From the NCBI GenBank assembly GCA_017303355.1, contig JAFLCU010000012.1:49061-113060 (forward strand): 64,000 nucleotides of DNA, read 5' to 3'. The position numbers and the translations under genes were made by a program. Origin of the DNA: Caulobacterales bacterium (GTDB lineage Bacteria > Pseudomonadota > Alphaproteobacteria > Caulobacterales > Aquidulcibacteraceae). Positions 7,136 to 15,217 of the stretch are shown here, one piece after another; the first letter of the stretch is position 1, and each line of letters begins with the position of its first letter. The notes under the pieces were generated by a model, which worked only from the letters and a program-made list of their open reading frames with translations, was not told the origin of the DNA and made no database searches.

Positions 7136-8858
7136 GCGCGGTTACGCGCCCCACAAACAACGCCATGCGTTCGCCGCGACCGAGAGCGACCGCGCGCGCG
7201 GGCTCCTCGGCTTCGGTGAAGCCAAGGCCGTGCGCGGCCAGTGCGGTGCGCGTTTGTTCAAGCACGCGGCCTTCGACAATCATGCCGTCGCCTTCGTGTG
7301 CGCCAGCAGCGGCCTCATCGGGCGTGACCAACTGGATCGAGGTGCGCGTCAGGAACACCAAGCTGGGCTGGGTGTAGCCCACGACCCAGAACGGCTCGCC
7401 CTCGCGCGGCATGAGGCGCGTGCGCGTCAGCGCGGCGACGGCTTCGTTGCTGGCGAAGAGCGAGCGCGCTTCGGGCAACAAGCGATCACGCAAGCTGAAC
7501 GAAAGAAAGAGCGCGCACACCATCAGCACGATGGCGCGCGTGGTGGGCCGGCGCAGCATCGAGAGCGCAACGATGGCGCCGATGACGACGATCGCGCCGA
7601 TGATGCCGGTGGCGATGGCGCGGCGCAGGTCCGCGTCGAAATCGCCTGGCATTTGCGTGGCGACGAAAGCGCTTAGCCCCACGATCAAAGCGCCGACGAC
7701 GCCGAAGATCACCGCGCCAAACGGGTGCGTGGAACGCCAGCGCCGGCCGCGCATGGCCACCATGCCGGCGGCACAAAGAAGCGCGATCGCTGGATAAACC
7801 GGCAGCGTGTAATGCACGAGTTTCGTCGGGAAGAGTTCGAAGGCGACGAAGCTTGGCGCGGCCCAGGCGATCAGGAAGCGCAGCGGCGCTTGCGTGGCGT
7901 CGTCGCGCGGGGCGCGTATGGCGATGAAGCCGAGCCGCGCCGCCGCCGGCAGGGCGTAGGTCGCGGGGAAGATCAGCAGCGGCAGCAGCAAGAGATAATA
8001 GCCCGGCGCGCCGCCATGCGCGTGATCGCCGCCGACGATCTTCGGGCCGATCTCGTTGGCGAACAATTCGGTGTAGAAGCGGCCCTCGGTGGCGAAGCCG
8101 ATGGCGATCAGCCATGGCAGCGCGATGGCGAGCGCCAGCAGCGGCCCAGCCCACCATGTGAGCGGCTTCATCCACGCGGCCTTGCGTTCCCAGAGCGCGA
8201 GCGCGGCGAGCGTGAGTGCCGTGACGAGCGGCGTCACCGGGCCTTTGATCATCACGCCGCACGCAAGCGCGGCCCAGAACACCAGCGCTATGACGCGCGG
8301 GCGTTGCGTGCCGAACCGCAGATGCGCGAGTGCGGCGATGGCGAGCGTGGTGAAGCCCACGAGCATGGAATCGGTTTTCGCCAACATGGCTTCGCCGCCA
8401 GCGAGCAAACCTGTCGCGTAGAGGCCGGCGCCGATGATGGCGGTGCGTTGCGGCAGGAGCGCGGAGCCGCCCCAGAGGGCCGCGAGCGCCGCCAGCATGA
8501 GGCCAAGCACCGAGGGGATGCGATAGGGCCAAATCGTGTTGAGCTTTGGCGTGAACGGCTCGAACGCGTGCACCGATGCTGCTTGCAGCCAGTGGATGCC
8601 TGCGGGTTTGCGGTTTCGCTCAGCGTCCTGAAGGCGGATGGTGACGTAATCGCCGCTCTCGACCATTTGGCGCGTGGCCTGGGCGAAGCGGGCTTCGTCG
8701 ATATCGATCACGGGCACGCGGGCGACGCCAAAGAGGCCGGCCGTCAGCGCGATCAGGCCGATCAGCACATAGCCCCGCCAGCCACGGGCGAATTGGTCGA
8801 ACAGGGCGGTGGAGGCGGGCGCGGCCATGGCCCGCCCATAGCGAGCATCGGTGACCAT
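7077..8858 (-). CDS. GT39/ArnT-like integral membrane glycosyltransferase
   Basis: A 593-residue membrane protein of the PMT/ArnT class, which moves a sugar from undecaprenyl- or dolichol-phosphate to a lipid or protein on the periplasmic side. The first loop carries the DE motif (VIDIDEARFAQATRQM) and the ...RKPAGIHWLQAASV segment typical of ArnT relatives. About ten to twelve hydrophobic segments follow, then a periplasmic C-terminal domain. An internal ATG at 8828 is an alternative start. It lies next to an ArnC/DPM1-like GT2 at 8945, which would supply the lipid-linked sugar. Whether the acceptor is lipid A or another molecule cannot be seen. Confidence 0.85.
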   Translation of the reverse strand: MVTDARYGRAMAAPASTALFDQFARGWRGYVLIGLIALTAGLFGVARVPVIDIDEARFAQATRQMVESGDYVTIRLQDAERNRKPAGIHWLQAASVHAFEPFTPKLNTIWPYRIPSVLGLMLAALAALWGGSALLPQRTAIIGAGLYATGLLAGGEAMLAKTDSMLVGFTTLAIAALAHLRFGTQRPRVIALVFWAALACGVMIKGPVTPLVTALTLAALALWERKAAWMKPLTWWAGPLLALAIALPWLIAIGFATEGRFYTELFANEIGPKIVGGDHAHGGAPGYYLLLLPLLIFPATYALPAAARLGFIAIRAPRDDATQAPLRFLIAWAAPSFVAFELFPTKLVHYTLPVYPAIALLCAAGMVAMRGRRWRSTHPFGAVIFGVVGALIVGLSAFVATQMPGDFDADLRRAIATGIIGAIVVIGAIVALSMLRRPTTRAIVLMVCALFLSFSLRDRLLPEARSLFASNEAVAALTRTRLMPREGEPFWVVGYTQPSLVFLTRTSIQLVTPDEAAAGAHEGDGMIVEGRVLEQTRTALAAHGLGFTEAEEPARAVALGRGERMALFVGRVTALSDEPADGPPQNRAGRATP

Positions 8859-8944
8859 GTCTTGACACGCAGAGCGGGTGCGCGCTCTCGCCTCATGCGT
8901 CCGAAGCGGCTAAGAGAGCCGGCCTTCAAGCCCGGGGAAGCCGC

Positions 8945-9676
8945 TTGGCCGAGACTATTGAGTTCAGCGTGGTGGTGCCGGTGCATGATGAGGCCGGCAA
9001 CGCCGCCAATCTCGCCCGCGAGATCGCCGCGGCCCTTGAGGGGCGCTCCTACGAGATGATTTTCGTCGATGACGCCAGCCGCGATGACACGCGGGGCGAA
9101 TTGGCGGCTCTGAAGGCGGAATTGCCAGCATTGCGGCTGATCGGGCACCGCTCCAACGCCGGGCAGAGCCGGGCGGTGCGGACCGGCGTGATCGCCGCGC
9201 GGGCGCCGATCGTGGGCACGCTGGATGGCGACGGCCAGAACGACCCCGCTGACTTGCCGCGCCTGCTGGCGCGCATCACCCGCGCCGATGCGCCCGCCGA
9301 TCTGGGCATGGTGGCCGGCAAGCGCACCAAGCGCCAGGACAGCTGGAGCAAGCGCGTCGCCTCTCGGATCGCGAACAATATTCGCAAGAGCGCGCTGAAG
9401 GACGGCGCCGACGATAGCGGCTCCGGGGTCAAGGTATTCAAAAGAGAGGCGTTTCTTCTTCTACCGTACTTTGATCATATGCACCGTTTCATGGCCGCAC
9501 TGATGCTGCGTGAAGGCTATGCAGTCGAGTTTTTAGAGGTTAACCATCGTCACAGGGGCGCTGGGCGCTCGAAGTACACAAATCTCGGCCGCTTGGCCGC
9601 GAATATGACCGACCTGTTCGGCGTTATGTGGCTTCGGAGCCGGGCGCGGCCAGTGAAGGGGACGGACGAGCTATGA
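8945..9676 (+). CDS. GT2 polyprenyl-phosphate glycosyltransferase (DPM1/ArnC-like)
   Basis: A 243-residue transferase without the C-terminal membrane helices of ArnC. Key motifs are FSVVVPVHDEAGN, the DDASRDDT pair, GTLDGDGQNDPADLP (catalytic DxD), and GSGVKVFKREA. The family loads a sugar onto polyprenyl phosphate at the cytoplasmic face, providing the donor used by GT39 enzymes such as the divergent neighbour. The start is a TTG preceded by CCGGGGAAG; no ATG fits the conserved N-terminus. The stop overlaps the ATG at 9673, so the next gene is likely co-expressed. Confidence 0.85.
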   Translation: MAETIEFSVVVPVHDEAGNAANLAREIAAALEGRSYEMIFVDDASRDDTRGELAALKAELPALRLIGHRSNAGQSRAVRTGVIAARAPIVGTLDGDGQNDPADLPRLLARITRADAPADLGMVAGKRTKRQDSWSKRVASRIANNIRKSALKDGADDSGSGVKVFKREAFLLLPYFDHMHRFMAALMLREGYAVEFLEVNHRHRGAGRSKYTNLGRLAANMTDLFGVMWLRSRARPVKGTDEL

Positions 9677-9756
9677 GCAGAGGTCCCGTTGGCACGGCTG
9701 GTTTAGCTGCGGCGTCGGCGCATAGAAATCGCCGTCCCGCGAACGAGGGGAGTCCC

Positions 9757-10200
9757 ATGGGGGCCATTTTCAACGTCTTTCCGCTGATCCTGATCCCGGT
9801 TCTCACCTACAATATCTGGGCGTTCGGCGCGACCGCGACGGCCGGCGAAGGCGGCGGCGCTTCGGTGCGGCAGCACTTGGCCGACGTGTGGGTGCGGGTG
9901 CCGATGGCGTCCGGCGCTGAATGGACCATCGCCTTCGGCGACGTGATGATGCTGCTGGCGCTCATCCTGCTCTTCATCGAGCTGCTGAAATCCACTTCGA
10001 CCGGCACGGCGGCGATTTTCAATCACGCGCTGTCGATGCTGGTGTTCATTATCTGCCTGGTGGAATTCCTGCTGCACCCGGCTTTCGCGACGAGCGTGTT
10101 CTTCGTCATCCTGGTGATGGCGCTGCTGGACGTGCTCGCGGGCGTGGTCGTGACGATCATTTCGGCCCGCCGCGACGTCGAGTTTGCTGGGCAGAATTAG
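9757..10200 (+). CDS. four-helix integral membrane protein of unknown function
   Basis: A 147-residue protein with four clear hydrophobic segments: IFNVFPLILIPVLTYNIWAF, FGDVMMLLALILLFIELL, ALSMLVFIICLVEFLL, and FFVILVMALLDVLAGVVV. ATG 9757 was chosen for its GAGGGGA ribosome site. The in-frame ATG at 9673 overlapping the previous stop would add 28 residues without hydrophobic or conserved character. It sits downstream of the GT2 gene and may form part of a sugar-lipid transport or transfer unit, for example as a flippase-like partner. That is only a guess from position. No family was recognised. Confidence 0.65.
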   Translation: MGAIFNVFPLILIPVLTYNIWAFGATATAGEGGGASVRQHLADVWVRVPMASGAEWTIAFGDVMMLLALILLFIELLKSTSTGTAAIFNHALSMLVFIICLVEFLLHPAFATSVFFVILVMALLDVLAGVVVTIISARRDVEFAGQN

Positions 10201-10207
10201 TCTCGGT

Positions 10208-10365
10208 TCATGCTCCCCCGTTTACGGGGGAGCTGTCGCGCAGCGACTGAGGGGGCGAGATGTTCGCTCGTTGCTGGCGGACTTTCCCCCTCCGGCTCCT
10301 CCCGCTTTCGCGGGAGTCGCCACCTCCCCCGCTTGCGGGGGAGGATAGCCGCCGCCTCTAAAGGC
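10208..10365. repeat. intergenic palindromic repeat cluster
   Basis: Several nested palindromes: CTCCCCCGTTTACGGGGGAG (10212-10231), GCTGTCGCGCAGCGACTGAG, GCTCCTCCCGCTTTCGCGGGAG, and CTCCCCCGCTTGCGGGGGAG. These are the same modules as in 3888-4020. The remaining bases up to 10486 hold nothing else that I can identify. Confidence 0.65.
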
Positions 10366-10486
10366 ACCACATTCCGAGCGCGACGGCGATTGAGAAGTCG
10401 AGCCAGCGCGCGAATCGGGGAAAGATAACGACGTCCATGATCGACGCCGTTGCAGGTTCGGCGCCGGTTGCAGCTTGGGTGAGCGA

Positions 10487-10819
10487 ATGTCGCTGTTCTT
10501 CGATGCGCACTGGTTCGACGCGAAGCTGGCCGAGCGCGGCTTGGATCGCGCCGCACTCGCGGACGCGGCGTCAATCGAGCGTGGTGAATTGCATCGCCTG
10601 TTCACCAATGAACGCGCCGCCAGCGCGGGTGAACTCGATGCATTCGCGCGCGTGCTGAACGCCGACATCGTCGAGGTGACGCTGCGCAGCGGCGTCGCCA
10701 CGCGCGGCGCGCATACTGGCGAGGATACCTCGGCGCGGATCGAGAGCATCGAGGCGCGGCTCGACGCGATCGATAGCTGGCTTGCGGAATTCGAGCGCGA
10801 GACGAAGAAGAGCGCTTAA
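10487..10819 (+). CDS. small helix-turn-helix (XRE-like) protein with coiled-coil tail
   Basis: A 110-residue protein. Residues 1-65 look like an XRE-type DNA-binding fold: FFDAHWFDAKLAERGLDRAA, then LADAASIERGELHRLFTN as the turn and recognition helix, and ASAGELDAFARVLNADI. The C-terminal 35 residues (TSARIESIEARLDAIDSWLA) have a heptad pattern and could dimerise. ATG 10487 was preferred over a TTG four codons upstream. A regulatory role is inferred from the fold; targets are unknown. The stop codon is immediately followed by a palindromic element shared with two other loci. Confidence 0.6.
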   Translation: MSLFFDAHWFDAKLAERGLDRAALADAASIERGELHRLFTNERAASAGELDAFARVLNADIVEVTLRSGVATRGAHTGEDTSARIESIEARLDAIDSWLAEFERETKKSA

Positions 10820-10855
10820 TATGGACCGCCGGCGCCCTCGCCGGCTGTCCATATT
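10818..10855. repeat. AATATGGAC palindromic element, copy 1 (short)
   Basis: AATATGGAC (10818-10826) pairs with GTCCATATT (10847-10855), with an inner GCCGGCG/CGCCGGC stem. It begins inside the TAA stop of the HTH gene and lies between two convergent genes. Longer copies are at 20772-20940 and 47728-47795. Confidence 0.75.
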
Positions 10856-10867
10856 CGGCAGTCCATG

Positions 10868-11095
10868 TCAGGCGGTTACGTTCACGACGACGCCGCGGCG
10901 CGGCTTGAGTTTGGGCGCGGCGTAACCTTCGGTGTGCGCTTCTTCTGGCGCCGCGATTTGGTTGACGAGCGTGGTCGCGAACAGCGGATCGAGCGTGACG
11001 CGCACGGTGCGACGGTCGCTCGCGCGGCGATCGGCGCGGCGCTGCTCGCTGATCTCCTCGAACTCCGCGTCAACCGGTGGCTGTTGGTCGCTCAT
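10868..11095 (-). CDS. small highly charged protein of unknown function
   Basis: A 75-residue protein starting MSDQQPPVDAEFEEI. It has a very basic stretch (EQRRADRRASDRRTVRVTL) followed by LDPLFATTLVNQIAAPEE and a C-terminus rich in Pro, Lys and Val. The codon pattern matches the neighbours and the gene is compact between two others, so I regard it as real. It is convergent with the HTH gene and divergent from the amidase at 11164, with 68 bases between the start codons for both promoters. No function is recognised. Confidence 0.5.
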   Translation of the reverse strand: MSDQQPPVDAEFEEISEQRRADRRASDRRTVRVTLDPLFATTLVNQIAAPEEAHTEGYAAPKLKPRRGVVVNVTA

Positions 11096-11163
11096 GCCCC
11101 GGCCGCTGCATCGGACGTGCCAAACGAAAATTAACCGCTATCGTTCGCGCCAGGGAGAAAGCG

Positions 11164-12588
11164 ATGCGGGACTATTCCGATTACGATGGGCTTGGCTTGG
11201 CGGCGCTGGTGCGCAAAGGCGATGTGACGCCCGCTGAGCTGCTGGAGGCCGCGATCGAACGCATCGAGCGTCACAATGGGGCGCTGAACGCGGTAACCTA
11301 CAAGGCCTACGATGAAGCCAGGAACACCGCCGCCGGCGCGTTGCCCGATGGGCCGTTCAAGGGTGTGCCATTTCTGATCAAGGATCTGGGCGTACGGGTG
11401 AAGGGCTGGCCGCGCACCTCGGCGAGCAAATATGCGCGGATCGAAGCCGATGCCGACGATTCCACGCTCACCACGCGCTATCGCGCGACGGGCGTGGTGC
11501 TGGCGGGCAAGACCAATACGCCGGAATTCGGCATTCCGGGCGTCACCACCTCGGCGCTGCTGGGGCCGTGTCGCAATCCCTGGAATCCGGAGCACATTTC
11601 CGGCGGCTCGTCAGGCGGGGCCGCGAGCGCTGTGGCGGCGGGCATGGTTCCGTTGGCGCACGCGAGCGACGGCTTGGGTTCGATCCGCATTCCAGCTGCG
11701 TGCTGCGGCCTGGTCGGCATGAAGACGACGCGCGACCGCAATCCGAACGGCGTTCACGACGCCGATCGGGCGATGGGCTTCTCCGTTGATCACGTGGTGA
11801 GCCGCAGTGTGCGCGATAGCGCCGCGATGCTGGATGCGACCGGCTACCCGGAGCCAGCGAGCCCGTTCGCATATCCGGCCAAGGAGCGGCCATATCTGGA
11901 AGAGGTGGAACGTTCGCCCGGCAGGCTGCGTATTGCGTGGTCGACGGAAACACCGTCCGGCAAGGCGGTTGATGCGGAAATTCAGCGCGCGCTGGAGCGC
12001 ACGGCGGAAGCGCTGAAAGCGCTCGGCCATGAGGTGCGCGAGGAAGGGCTCGGCATCGATTATCGCACGCTCTATCGCGCGCAAGGCTTGGTGTCGGCGT
12101 CGAATTTCGCGGCCGGTATTCGACGCTGGGCGGAGGTGAAGGGGCGCGAGCCGCAAGAGGGCGACATCGAAGGCCTCGCGTGGCGCGCCTATCAAGCCGG
12201 CAAAAGGATCAGCGGCGAGGACGCGATGTGGGGCTGGCAGCAATTGCGGCTCTCGACCCGCCAAATCCTGCAGCGCTTCGAAACATGGGACGTGTTGGCG
12301 ATTCCGGTGCTGGGCACGAACGTGCCGCGCGTGGATGAACTCGATACGCTCACGGATGATCTGCGCGCGTTCGATAAGCGGCAAGCGCAAGCTTTCCCGT
12401 TCACGCCGCCGTTCAACATGACGGGCCAGCCATCTTTGTCGTTGCCGCTTTGGCAAAGCGAAAGCGGCTTGCCGATCGCTGTAATGTTCACGGCGAAATA
12501 CGCGGACGAAGCCGTGCTTTATCGCTTGGCGGGGCAGCTCGAAAAAGAATTGCCGTGGAAACCGCGTCGTCCGCCGATCTGGAACTAG
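11164..12588 (+). CDS. amidase signature family hydrolase
   Basis: A 474-residue enzyme of the amidase signature family, which hydrolyses amide bonds using a Ser-cisSer-Lys triad. Visible elements: the catalytic Lys in PFLIKDLGV, the signature GGSSGGAASAVAAG with the cis-Ser, and the nucleophile region ASDGLGSIRIPA. The C-terminus has PFNMTGQPSLSLPL, typical of the family. ATG 11164 follows a GGGAGAAAG ribosome site and begins with DYDGLGLAALVRKGDVTP, the standard N-terminus. It has no GatB/GatC neighbours, so it is a stand-alone amidase and not the tRNA amidotransferase subunit. The substrate is unknown. Confidence 0.9.
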   Translation: MRDYSDYDGLGLAALVRKGDVTPAELLEAAIERIERHNGALNAVTYKAYDEARNTAAGALPDGPFKGVPFLIKDLGVRVKGWPRTSASKYARIEADADDSTLTTRYRATGVVLAGKTNTPEFGIPGVTTSALLGPCRNPWNPEHISGGSSGGAASAVAAGMVPLAHASDGLGSIRIPAACCGLVGMKTTRDRNPNGVHDADRAMGFSVDHVVSRSVRDSAAMLDATGYPEPASPFAYPAKERPYLEEVERSPGRLRIAWSTETPSGKAVDAEIQRALERTAEALKALGHEVREEGLGIDYRTLYRAQGLVSASNFAAGIRRWAEVKGREPQEGDIEGLAWRAYQAGKRISGEDAMWGWQQLRLSTRQILQRFETWDVLAIPVLGTNVPRVDELDTLTDDLRAFDKRQAQAFPFTPPFNMTGQPSLSLPLWQSESGLPIAVMFTAKYADEAVLYRLAGQLEKELPWKPRRPPIWN

Positions 12589-12663
12589 GCGCGAACACCC
12601 AAGTCTCCCTTGCGGCGCTTTTTGTTCCCGCGTTTAGTAGCGGCGCGAGGGGAGGAGGCAGAC

Positions 12664-13854
12664 ATGCTGAAAATTGTTCGTGGTCTGGTCGTCGCGTTGG
12701 GGGTGGCGATCGCGCCCACTGCATTCGCGCAGCCGCAACTCCCCAATCCCAATGTCATCATCCGTCCGAATTTCGCGACGTGGGGCGCGTGGGAAAATCT
12801 TGGCGGTTCGCTTGCGTCGGAGCCTGTGTGCTTCGCGCCGGCGGTGAACCAGATCGAGTGCTATGCGCGCGGACCGAATAATCAATTGCACCGCCGCGTG
12901 TGGGACGGCGCGCAATGGCAGCCTTGGCAAGCCTCGCCCGGCATCGCGATGTCCGGCACGCAGAGCGATCAATCGAGCCCGTCATGCGTACGTGACAATA
13001 CCGGCCTCACCCATTGCTTCGTGCGTGGCGATGTCAGCGCGCCGGATTTCAACGGGGCGCTGCAACACACCTGGTTCCCGGCGGGCGGCGCCGGCTGGTG
13101 GGAGAATCTGTCGGGCGTGCTGTCGTCAGTGCCGAATTGTACGGCGGGGGCGGATTCACGTGTGATCACGTGCTTTGGGCGCGGTTCGGATGGTGCGTTG
13201 TGGGGCCGCCGCTTTGACGGCAATGTCTGGGGCGCGTGGCAAAGCTTCGGCGGCGCCGTGAAGCCCACGACCGTGCCGGCTTGCGTGGCGCAAGCGGGCG
13301 GCCGCGTCGATTGCGTGATCGTCGACAACGCCAGCAATCGCTTCGTGCATCGCATCGTCGCGGGCGGATCGTCGGCATGGGCGCCGCTCAGCGGCGCGAC
13401 GCTTTGGTTGTCGAACAACAGTGCGATCAATCCGGAATGCGCCAACGCGCCGGCGGGCGGGCTGGTCTGCTACGCAATGACCGCGTCACCGACCAATCAG
13501 CCTACCTTGATGCGCTTCACGCTGCCGCAAGGCGCCTCGAGCTGGACGATGTCTGCGTTATCGGAGCTGCAAAGCCCCTCGGGGCGGATCGATTTCTCCT
13601 GTCTCGATCTGAACGCCAGCACGTTCGAGTGTTTCGTGCTCAACACGGGCAACGGGTTCTCGATTCAGGAATTCACCGGCGGTCAATGGCGCACGGCGAC
13701 GAATACCGCGCCGCCGTTCGCGCAGAGTGCTGACCGGATCGATTGCTTGAGCTGGGACGGGGCGCGGATCGATTGCTTTGTCGGTTCCGGCTTGAGCGGC
13801 CCCATGGCGCACATAGTGCGTACACCGGCGCGCTTGCCGATCCAGCGCCGCTGA
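12664..13854 (+). CDS. secreted seven-bladed PLL-like beta-propeller with a Cys pair in each blade
   Basis: A 396-residue exported protein: AGGAGG ribosome site, signal peptide MLKIVRGLVVALGVAIAPTA ending at AFAQ. The mature part is seven repeats of about 50 residues, each with a Trp-rich strand (WGAWENLGG, WQPWQ, WWENLSG) and the pattern C-x(7 to 11)-C. The pairs are VCFAPAVNQIEC, SCVRDNTGLTHC, NCTAGADSRVITC, ACVAQAGGRVDC, ECANAPAGGLVC, SCLDLNASTFEC and DCLSWDGARIDC. This matches PLL/fucose-lectin-like propellers, which bind carbohydrate. One disulfide per blade is inferred. Sugar binding is inferred from the fold only. Confidence 0.7.
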   Translation: MLKIVRGLVVALGVAIAPTAFAQPQLPNPNVIIRPNFATWGAWENLGGSLASEPVCFAPAVNQIECYARGPNNQLHRRVWDGAQWQPWQASPGIAMSGTQSDQSSPSCVRDNTGLTHCFVRGDVSAPDFNGALQHTWFPAGGAGWWENLSGVLSSVPNCTAGADSRVITCFGRGSDGALWGRRFDGNVWGAWQSFGGAVKPTTVPACVAQAGGRVDCVIVDNASNRFVHRIVAGGSSAWAPLSGATLWLSNNSAINPECANAPAGGLVCYAMTASPTNQPTLMRFTLPQGASSWTMSALSELQSPSGRIDFSCLDLNASTFECFVLNTGNGFSIQEFTGGQWRTATNTAPPFAQSADRIDCLSWDGARIDCFVGSGLSGPMAHIVRTPARLPIQRR

Positions 13855-13910
13855 TGCGTTGATGCGGTCGGCGCGGTGATCCGCCACGCTGGCCGCATCG
13901 TAGGCGCTAT

Positions 13911-14426
13911 ATGCGATGGTTGAACACATTGGCCGCAGCTATAGGCGCTCTGCTGCTTTCCAACGCTGAAGCGCGGCCGAGTGAGGTCGCTGCGGTGTTG
14001 CCGAGCGCCGCGTGGGTCGGCGAAGCGCGCTATGAGGTATTGGCGCTGGCGATTTTTGACGCCGAATTGTGGGCGCCGCAGGGCGCATTCTCCTGGGATC
14101 GTGCGTTCGCACTCTCGCTGACGTATCAGCGCAGCATTTCGGCGCGCGCCTTGGTCAACCGTACTCTACGCGAAATGGCCGAGCGGGGAGGGGATGGCGC
14201 GGCGCTGGCGGCGCTGCGGCCGCTTTTGCTGGCCTGTTTCGCGGACGTGCGCGCGGGCGATCGCATCACGGGCGTGAGCATTGGCGTTGACACAGCGCGC
14301 TTCTTCTACAACGGCCAACAGCGCTGCGAGATTGCATCACCAGGGTTCCGGCGCTCGTTCTTCGGCATTTGGCTAGATGGCGAAGGTGCTGATCGCGCAT
14401 TCAGCCAGCGTTTGCTTGGCGGCTAG
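13911..14426 (+). CDS. chalcone isomerase-like periplasmic protein
   Basis: A 171-residue protein with a signal peptide (MRWLNTLAAAIGALLLSNAE). The mature part matches the bacterial chalcone isomerase-like family: YEVLALAIFDAELWAPQGAF, then FALSLTYQRSISARALVNRT, LREM, and a closing AFSQRLLGG. Bacterial members are exported, lack plant chalcone isomerase activity as far as known, and have no settled role. The gene stands between the propeller protein and a lipoprotein, all on the same strand, but with gaps that allow independent promoters. Confidence 0.75.
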   Translation: MRWLNTLAAAIGALLLSNAEARPSEVAAVLPSAAWVGEARYEVLALAIFDAELWAPQGAFSWDRAFALSLTYQRSISARALVNRTLREMAERGGDGAALAALRPLLLACFADVRAGDRITGVSIGVDTARFFYNGQQRCEIASPGFRRSFFGIWLDGEGADRAFSQRLLGG

Positions 14427-14463
14427 TTAGGAACCGCCCGCTGCTTGCGCGTGTTCGTTCGGG

Positions 14464-14919
14464 ATGAAGTTCAATCTATCGGCGCGCCTTTTCGCGGCGA
14501 CGCTTTCTTTCGCGTTGATCTCTTGCGCGGACCCGGCGGAACCGGAGCCTGATCGCGAGGCCGCCGCGCAAGTGGGCGAAGCGCAGCGCTTGCCGGAGGG
14601 CTTGCCGCCGCCATCGGCGGATGCGCCGCGTTACGTTGGCCTCTGGGCCACGACGGCCGAGGGGTGCGCGAATCCGGCGTGGCGCTTCGAGGCGGAGCGG
14701 ATCAGCACGCAAGGCGAGGTGTCTTGCACATTCGACAGCGTGCAAGTGGTCCCGACTGGGTATGAGATCGCGGCGACCTGCACCGCGCAAGCGCCGCCTG
14801 AACGCCACACCATCCGGCTCTCATTCGCGGAATCCGCGCGCGCGATGATGGTGGCGGGCGGGCCATGGTCGCCGGCGCCGAGTCTTGTGTATTGCGGCGG
14901 CTTAGATCGTCAGCCCTAG
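14464..14919 (+). CDS. predicted lipoprotein of unknown function
   Basis: A 151-residue protein. The signal peptide MKFNLSARLFAATLSFALIS is followed by Cys in LISC, a good lipobox. After an acidic, proline-rich linker comes a small domain beginning RYVGLWATTAEGC. Strands follow with CTFDSVQVVPTGYEIAATC and IRLSFAESARAMMVAGG, ending in LVYCGG. Four cysteines in the domain suggest disulfides. It resembles small periplasmic lipocalin-like or META-like lipoproteins in layout, but I cannot name a family. Confidence 0.6.
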   Translation: MKFNLSARLFAATLSFALISCADPAEPEPDREAAAQVGEAQRLPEGLPPPSADAPRYVGLWATTAEGCANPAWRFEAERISTQGEVSCTFDSVQVVPTGYEIAATCTAQAPPERHTIRLSFAESARAMMVAGGPWSPAPSLVYCGGLDRQP

Positions 14920-14969
14920 GGAACCTCCGACTCCTTGCTCTGTTGTCACAGTGGAAAGGAGCAGACGTC

Positions 14970-15146
14970 ATGGAGGAGAACGAATCAGGCCTTGGCATGC
15001 TGGCCGGCCTGCTGGCGGGCGCGCTGATACTCGTCCTGACGGCGATGGCGCTTCTGCCGTTTCAGCCCTCCGAAGCCTTTGAGATAATTTCTATCAGCGT
15101 TCCGGCTGCGTTGCCGGAGCAGCCGATTGTACCTATGCAATGGTAA
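14970..15146 (+). CDS. 58-residue single-pass membrane peptide
   Basis: A small protein starting MEENESGLGM, preceded by a good GGAAAGGA ribosome site. Residues 8-30 form one hydrophobic helix (LGMLAGLLAGALILVLTAMA); the remainder is a short extracytoplasmic tail (QPSEAFEIISISVPAALPEQ). It lies 71 bases upstream of the tandem TIR genes on the same strand. Its placement suggests a possible accessory peptide for them, but no direct link is visible. Function unknown. Confidence 0.5.
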   Translation: MEENESGLGMLAGLLAGALILVLTAMALLPFQPSEAFEIISISVPAALPEQPIVPMQW

Positions 15147-15217
15147 CCCTCGGTCTGAGGTAGCAGCGCGTCACCAAAGCCGGCTAGTTTGGGCGAGTCG
15201 AACGAAGCGGGGTCGCC

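Noticed and set aside
7725..9059. Long plus-strand open frame (444 codons) opposite the GT39 gene
   Set aside because: Arg/Glu/Gly-rich translation typical of the antisense of GC-rich genes; the minus-strand frame has clear GT39 motifs and helices.
3888..10365. CRISPR array suggested by repeated CTCCCCCG..CGGGGGAG units
   Set aside because: Units are palindromic, irregularly spaced and scattered between genes, with no spacers of constant length and no cas genes.
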